The notes under the pieces were generated by a model. The model had not been told where the DNA came from. It was given only the letters and a program-made list of their open reading frames with translations, and made no database searches. This document shows, piece after piece, positions 5,010 through 9,316 of a stretch of 9,316 nucleotides of DNA. The translations under genes were made by a program, and so were the position numbers. Position 1 is the first letter of the stretch; the number at the start of each line of letters is the position of its first letter. Source of the DNA: JAFGIT01 sp016929465 [NCBI: Candidatus Coatesbacteria bacterium] (GTDB lineage Bacteria > B130-G9); assembly GCA_016929465.1 (NCBI GenBank), contig JAFGIT010000045.1:1-9316 (forward strand), read 5' to 3'.

Positions 5010-8000
5010 ATGCCCCATTTGACAGTTCACCTTGGACAAGATAGCTCCGCGAAGGGAACTCGCTTTGAGAGCGAGCTCCGACGGCGCATCGCTGAGGACC
5101 GGGCCGATTCTCTCTTGTATCTCGTTTCATGCCGGTCGTTTGCGAGGCAAATCGAGAGATTCCTGCTCGAGGATACGCCCGGTTTCTTCTCGCTCCCGCT
5201 CATCACATTTAGCAGCCTTTTCAAGGACATCTTCTATATGCTCCGGTATCCCAGGCGTCTGGTGGATTCGGTCACTCGGGAGGCCATTATAGGAGTCTTG
5301 CTTGAGAATGCTGCATCTGATTGGCGGCTGACCGCTATAAGGCGGTCGAGCATGGGCAGAGGGCTCTGCAAAACGCTTTCCAGGCTGTTCGCGGTATTCG
5401 GGACGCGTTCATTTGTCGATTCCAGCTCGATCAGGAATGCAATAGAGATGCGCGGCGGGACCATCGACAACAAGCTCGCTGACGCCCTCGCCCTATATGA
5501 TCGGTATCGCCAGGCATTATCGAGCAGCAATCTGATGGATCCCGAACACGCTGGTGCTCTCGTCTGTGACGCTATTCGGAATGGAGATGAACGACTAGCC
5601 CGGTATCTGGGCTCGATCGAGCTGATGATAGTGGACGGTTTCTTCAGCTTTTCTCCCCTGGAAGAGCAGCTTCTAATGGCCCTCGTTGGAGTACTCCCGG
5701 AGAGCTGGATTGCGCTCGACTGTGGTGACGATGGCCAGGATGAGCTCTTCGAATTGCCTAGAAGGATGCTATCCAACTTACGCACGTTGGGAGGGGGAGT
5801 CGAGCTCGAGGTCGAACAACATACCTCGAACGGGGGACAGAATGGCTTACGTAGAGAGCTAGCTCGCAGGCTGTTCTCAGCAGATGCTCCGGCTGAAGAT
5901 TCGGAGGAGGGCATCGATCTCCACTCGCAATGCTGCCTGCTCGCGGCAAATGATAGCCGGGAGGAATTGAGAGCGGTCGCGAGGACGATCAAGGGGAAGA
6001 TTCTCGACGAGGGATGTCCTCTATCTCGCATCGCCGTGACCTCTCCGCAATCCACGGAGAAGGAAAGAGAACTAAAGGCAGTCCTTCTCGACCACGGGAT
6101 TCCGGTCGCCGCCCCGGAGGCTCTCCGACTCCAGGATTCTGTCGTGGTTCAATCAGTGCTCTCCATGTCGGAACTCGTTGGGAGCGGCTTCCGCAGGGAA
6201 CTGCTGCTCGATTTCCTCTCATGTCCATTCTTCACCCCCGAGCGTCTGGTCAAATTAATGGATGATATTCCGCCGATCAGGATAAACCAGGTATATATTG
6301 ATAAGCTGACCAGGTTGGCAAAGATCTCGGGTGGCGGGGATGAAGGTCTCGCCTCGTATCGCGCCGGATTTGAGGCACTCGTGGGGCACGAGCGATCGGG
6401 ACTCGAGAGAAGTGATGAAGTCGATCATCCCGGACAGAACTACTCAGAGCAACAAATCAGTTTGCTTCTACTGGTCCTTGAGTCGTTGAACTCGAAGCTA
6501 ACGACGCCCTGCGATCCGTCGGAATTTGCGAGGCTATTCAAGCAATTGCTGCTCGATTTAGACCTATTAGAGAATATGGTTGCGGAATTCAGGGGCCCCG
6601 ATGACGCGATACGCCTGCAACTCGAACAGGAGGCTCTGGCCAGATTCCTGGACATGGTTGAAAGCCACTGCCTTGGTCTCGAAAGCGCCGGAGTTTCACA
6701 GGTGATGCCGGTGGACATTTTATCGGCGCTCAGGTCGAGAGCTAATTCAGAGCTGGTCCGAGTGTCAACAGGTGCCGAGGGCGTGAAGCTGCTGCCGATG
6801 AAAGAGGCCTGGCTTGCGCAGTGCGACTACTTATTCTGCATTGGAATGACCGAGGTAGCCTTTCCGGGGCCAGTTCGAAGAGACGTCTTCCTTTCGACCA
6901 AAGTTCGCTCGTGCCTCGGATTGAGGCCCATTGATGAGAAAGTCTCGGAGAGCAAATTCCTTACCTATGCCTTGTTGCTCGCGCCATTGAAGCAAGTCTT
7001 CTTCTCGCATCCGTCTGCAGCTGATGAGCAGCCTACTCTGATGTCTCCCTATCTGCAGGAGCTGATGCTCGCCGGTGCAGGAGCCCCAACCAGATGGGCG
7101 GACCTGCCGGAGAACAATGACTGTCCCAGCAATATAGAAGGGCTTCAGCTTTGGCTCGGCCGCAAGGCCCAGAGCTCGAAGGAACCACCTCCCCAGACTG
7201 CTATAATTCAGGATGCCCTGACTCTATTGAGTAGCAATGAACAGGATGCTAAGCCAGGGATTACGCCGCGAGGAATCGCTCGGCGCATAGAAGCATCAAC
7301 GAAACGTGAATTGATTGATGCATGTTCCTGCTATGGCGGGAGATTGAGCGGCGATGTGATCGATGAGACAATCAACCTTTTGACCGACGATAACCTGTCG
7401 AAGGAGCACGGCCGGCGAGTTTTCTCGATGTCTAGCTCGGCGCTCGAGAGCTACAAGGCCTGCCCCTTTAAATTCTTCGCATCGAGGATTCTCAGGATTA
7501 AGCCCCCCGATGAATTCGAGCCCGACATTGCGGCGAATGACCTGGGCACTCTCATCCACGAGATTCTGCGGGTATTCTACGAGAATCGACTCCGGGCGGA
7601 TGGATCGATCGTGGTCGTAACCGCCCAGAGTCTCGCCGAGGCTCGCAGGGAAATTCTCGAGATTGCGAGAGAGCACCTCGAGATGGCATTAAAGCCGGGA
7701 TTGACGAGAGAGCGAATCTCGAAGCAGCTGCTCGAACCAGGCGCCTTGTTAGATTCATTCCTCGACAACGAAGCAGGCGACAAAGATGGCTGGCGGCCCC
7801 TGCATCTCGAAGCAGTTTTTGGTCCTATGAAGAGGCCGGGGCGGGAGACCGGGAAGCTGAGCACCGAGCCGCTTCTGCTCGAATGCGACACCGAAGGAGG
7901 CTCCGAATTGGTGGCCCTCCATGGCATAATCGACCGCATCGATTCCCGCGTGAGTGACGGAAGCCTCGTCTATCGAGTGCTTGACTACAAGACCGGCCAG

Positions 8001-8306
8001 GTCCCACAACCAAAGGACTTGAGGAGCGGATTGTCGCTGCAGTTGCCGATATACGTGGCTGCTGTCAAGGCCATACTGGGCGGGGAAGCGACCGCCGCCT
8101 ACTATCAAGTCTCCCCAACGGACGAGGTCAAGATCAGGGAGTATAAGAGGGATGATGCCCTTTCAAAGGCAGTGGAGAACCTGAACCAGGCCATCTCGGA
8201 GATCATCTCGGGCATCCTCGCCGGAGACTTCGCAGCAAATCCATCCGATGACGACACAAACAAGTGCAAATACTGCGACTATAGGGGCATCTGCAGGAAG
8301 AAATAA
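5010..8306 (+). CDS. addB: AddB/RexB-like subunit: Fe-S PD-(D/E)XK nuclease with inactive-looking helicase fold
   Basis: This large protein is predicted to be the B subunit of an AddAB-type helicase-nuclease that resects double-strand breaks for recombination. Residues below are numbered from an in-frame ATG at 4923 (1127 residues); I prefer the ATG at 5010 (residue 30, 1098 residues). That start puts the P-loop-like strand LTVHLGQDSSAKGT just inside the N-terminus, as in the family. In that loop Ala43 and Gly45 replace the usual Gly and Thr/Ser around Lys44. A Walker-B-like MIVDGFFSF lies at 235-243 and the family motif FCIGMTEVAFP at 638-648. The C-terminal nuclease has SALESYKACPFKFF, H879-E880, D1004, D1021-Y-K1023 and Q1040-xxx-Y1044. 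Cys847, Cys1115, Cys1118 and Cys1124 have the spacing expected for the AddB 4Fe-4S cluster. Overall sequence resembles AddB more than RecB/RecC. The stop is TAA, with addA 38 bp further on. Confidence 0.9.
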   Translation: MPHLTVHLGQDSSAKGTRFESELRRRIAEDRADSLLYLVSCRSFARQIERFLLEDTPGFFSLPLITFSSLFKDIFYMLRYPRRLVDSVTREAIIGVLLENAASDWRLTAIRRSSMGRGLCKTLSRLFAVFGTRSFVDSSSIRNAIEMRGGTIDNKLADALALYDRYRQALSSSNLMDPEHAGALVCDAIRNGDERLARYLGSIELMIVDGFFSFSPLEEQLLMALVGVLPESWIALDCGDDGQDELFELPRRMLSNLRTLGGGVELEVEQHTSNGGQNGLRRELARRLFSADAPAEDSEEGIDLHSQCCLLAANDSREELRAVARTIKGKILDEGCPLSRIAVTSPQSTEKERELKAVLLDHGIPVAAPEALRLQDSVVVQSVLSMSELVGSGFRRELLLDFLSCPFFTPERLVKLMDDIPPIRINQVYIDKLTRLAKISGGGDEGLASYRAGFEALVGHERSGLERSDEVDHPGQNYSEQQISLLLLVLESLNSKLTTPCDPSEFARLFKQLLLDLDLLENMVAEFRGPDDAIRLQLEQEALARFLDMVESHCLGLESAGVSQVMPVDILSALRSRANSELVRVSTGAEGVKLLPMKEAWLAQCDYLFCIGMTEVAFPGPVRRDVFLSTKVRSCLGLRPIDEKVSESKFLTYALLLAPLKQVFFSHPSAADEQPTLMSPYLQELMLAGAGAPTRWADLPENNDCPSNIEGLQLWLGRKAQSSKEPPPQTAIIQDALTLLSSNEQDAKPGITPRGIARRIEASTKRELIDACSCYGGRLSGDVIDETINLLTDDNLSKEHGRRVFSMSSSALESYKACPFKFFASRILRIKPPDEFEPDIAANDLGTLIHEILRVFYENRLRADGSIVVVTAQSLAEARREILEIAREHLEMALKPGLTRERISKQLLEPGALLDSFLDNEAGDKDGWRPLHLEAVFGPMKRPGRETGKLSTEPLLLECDTEGGSELVALHGIIDRIDSRVSDGSLVYRVLDYKTGQVPQPKDLRSGLSLQLPIYVAAVKAILGGEATAAYYQVSPTDEVKIREYKRDDALSKAVENLNQAISEIISGILAGDFAANPSDDDTNKCKYCDYRGICRKK

Positions 8307-8338
8307 TGATCGTTTTAAGCCATAGGACGGCCGGGTAA
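8306..8338 (+). other. 10-codon ORF at the addB/addA junction
   Basis: An ATG at 8306-8308 shares one base with the addB stop (TAATG). It opens MIVLSHRTAG, ending in TAA at 8336-8338. A GTG in frame with addA follows immediately at 8339. The mini-ORF is in the same frame as addA and could act in termination-reinitiation coupling. It could equally be a chance ORF; no dedicated ribosome-binding site is clear. Confidence 0.3.
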
Positions 8339-8344
8339 GTGGCC

Positions 8345-9316
8345 ATGAGCACTAAATACGAGAGAATTCTCGGTAGGCTTACAGACAGCCAGAAAAAAGC
8401 GGCGCTTTCGCCAGACAATGTGGTCCTGAAGGCGGCTGCTGGCTCCGGCAAGACCACGGTCCTGGTCGCGAGGTTCATCGAGACCTTCAAGAGGCATTTA
8501 GAGAGAAGGACCGACCGCAGCATTGCGGATGAGTTCGCCTCTGTGGTAGCCATAACCTTCACCAGGAAAGCCGCGGCAGAGCTGGAAGAGCGGATACGCA
8601 CATATCTTGCGGACGCCCTTCTGAGCGTCTCGGGGACCTCTGCTGCGTGGCGAGTGGCGAGCGAGGCGATGGCCCAGTCCAATATCGGCACCATCCACTC
8701 CTTCTGCGGCGCGATACTCAGGAGGTTTGCCGTCGAGGCGGGGCTCGATCCCGAGTTCGCAATCATCGACGAGTCGCAAAGCGCCTTGATGCGACGGGAG
8801 GCCGTCGAATCGCTTTTTCTAAAGGGCATTACCGCCGAAGAAGGGACGCCATCGGTATTCACTGCCTATACGCGCAATCAGGGAGTCGATCTGATTCTGC
8901 TGATATTGGACAAGATCGATATTCTGAGAGGGCATTTTCGGGTGTTCAGCGATGGTACGGATGTGGAGATAGCCGAGCACATACAAAGAGCGCTCGACGG
9001 CGTCGAATTCACCCCGAAGAAGACCAAGGGCGGAGATTACGACCCGATAGAGGAGGCTTCCCGCCTGAGGCTTTTTGCGAGGAACGCTGCGTCCGCACGT
9101 AGGGAGTACGATGTCCGCAAGCGGGCCCTTTCACTCATGGACTTCGACGACCTTCAGTCCGCGACCTTGGCCCTTCTATCTGGGATGAATGAGGCCGAGC
9201 TCGCGAGATTGCGGTCAGAGTTCTCGACGATCATGATAGATGAGTTTCAGGATACAGACCGCTTTCAGTGGGAACTCGCAAGGAGCCTCTCCAGCGACGA
9301 TCGTGACGAGATAGGA
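8345..9316 (+). CDS. addA: AddA-like UvrD/Rep-family helicase subunit, cut by the right window edge
   Basis: 324 codons are open to the window end without a stop, so this is the N-terminal part of a much larger protein. It is a superfamily 1A helicase of the AddA/RecB type, the expected motor and second nuclease subunit partnering AddB. Visible motifs in order: a Q-motif-like LTDSQKKAA (12-20), Walker A AAAGSGKTT (30-38), motif Ia ITFTRKAAAELEERI (70-84), GTIHSFC (115-121), FDDL shortly before the end, and Walker B IMIDEFQDTD (296-305). All key residues (K36, T37, D299, E300, Q302) are present, so the motor should be active. The C-terminal helicase motifs and the nuclease domain lie outside the window. 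I chose the ATG at 8345; an in-frame GTG at 8339 with AGGA 11 nt upstream is an alternative. It probably shares a transcript with addB. Confidence 0.92.
   Translation, partial: MSTKYERILGRLTDSQKKAALSPDNVVLKAAAGSGKTTVLVARFIETFKRHLERRTDRSIADEFASVVAITFTRKAAAELEERIRTYLADALLSVSGTSAAWRVASEAMAQSNIGTIHSFCGAILRRFAVEAGLDPEFAIIDESQSALMRREAVESLFLKGITAEEGTPSVFTAYTRNQGVDLILLILDKIDILRGHFRVFSDGTDVEIAEHIQRALDGVEFTPKKTKGGDYDPIEEASRLRLFARNAASARREYDVRKRALSLMDFDDLQSATLALLSGMNEAELARLRSEFSTIMIDEFQDTDRFQWELARSLSSDDRDEIG

Noticed and set aside
4864-5130. Minus-strand ORF of 88 codons at the addB start
   Set aside because: It has no recognisable features and overlaps the N-terminal AddB strand and loop.
5234-6055. 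Minus-strand ORF of 273 codons inside addB
   Set aside because: The serine-rich translation is typical of an antisense shadow; the plus strand is continuous with conserved AddB motifs on both sides.
8203-8862. Minus-strand ORF across the addB/addA junction
   Set aside because: It lies antisense to the addB Fe-S cysteines and the addA Walker A motif.
1-9316. CRISPR array, tRNA or rRNA gene, complete insertion sequence
   Set aside because: No regular repeat-spacer pattern, cloverleaf, rRNA core segment or transposase was seen by reading both strands. The ATGGAC arrays have only 3-4-bp gaps and are not CRISPR.

Overview
The window comes from a diderm (Gram-negative-type) bacterium of moderately high G+C. 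The evidence is a BamD-like outer-membrane assembly lipoprotein next to an AddAB-type recombination nuclease/helicase pair. The phylum cannot be fixed from this sequence. The short phosphoglycerate dehydrogenase, the AddB with Fe-S cysteines and the 'four helix bundle suffix' protein fit a metagenomic or candidate-phylum lineage, but this is inference.

Layout. Positions 1-482 hold no convincing gene. They contain an AT-rich patch, three near-perfect palindromes (298-387) and a 9-bp-period ATGGACnnn array (427-453). From 483 to 4694 everything is on the minus strand. Read in transcription order this is a class V aminotransferase (4694-3621) and a short D-3-phosphoglycerate dehydrogenase (3562-2651), closed by a clear rho-independent terminator (2620-2583). 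A second group follows: dCMP deaminase (2450-1965, TTG start), a BamD-like lipoprotein overlapping it by 8 bp (1972-1151), and a four-helix-bundle protein of unknown function (1124-483). The four-helix-bundle gene is bracketed by ATGGAC arrays in opposite orientations.

A divergent intergenic region (4695-5009) carries a near-consensus sigma70 promoter for the aminotransferase-serA unit. To its right, on the plus strand, are addB (about 5010, or 4923, to 8306) and addA (8345 to beyond the right edge). The two are separated by a 10-codon ORF whose start overlaps the addB stop.

How the genes work together. The aminotransferase and SerA probably form a serine (or serine/glyoxylate) module. dCMP deaminase feeds dUMP to thymidylate synthesis, and its overlap with bamD suggests coupled expression rather than shared function. 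AddB and AddA would form a double-strand-break end-resection complex: AddA supplies the helicase motor. AddB supplies an apparently intact PD-(D/E)XK nuclease and a four-cysteine Fe-S site, while its own P-loop is degenerate.

The least explained parts are the left-end palindromes, the opposed ATGGAC arrays around the four-helix-bundle gene, and the mini-ORF at the addB/addA junction.
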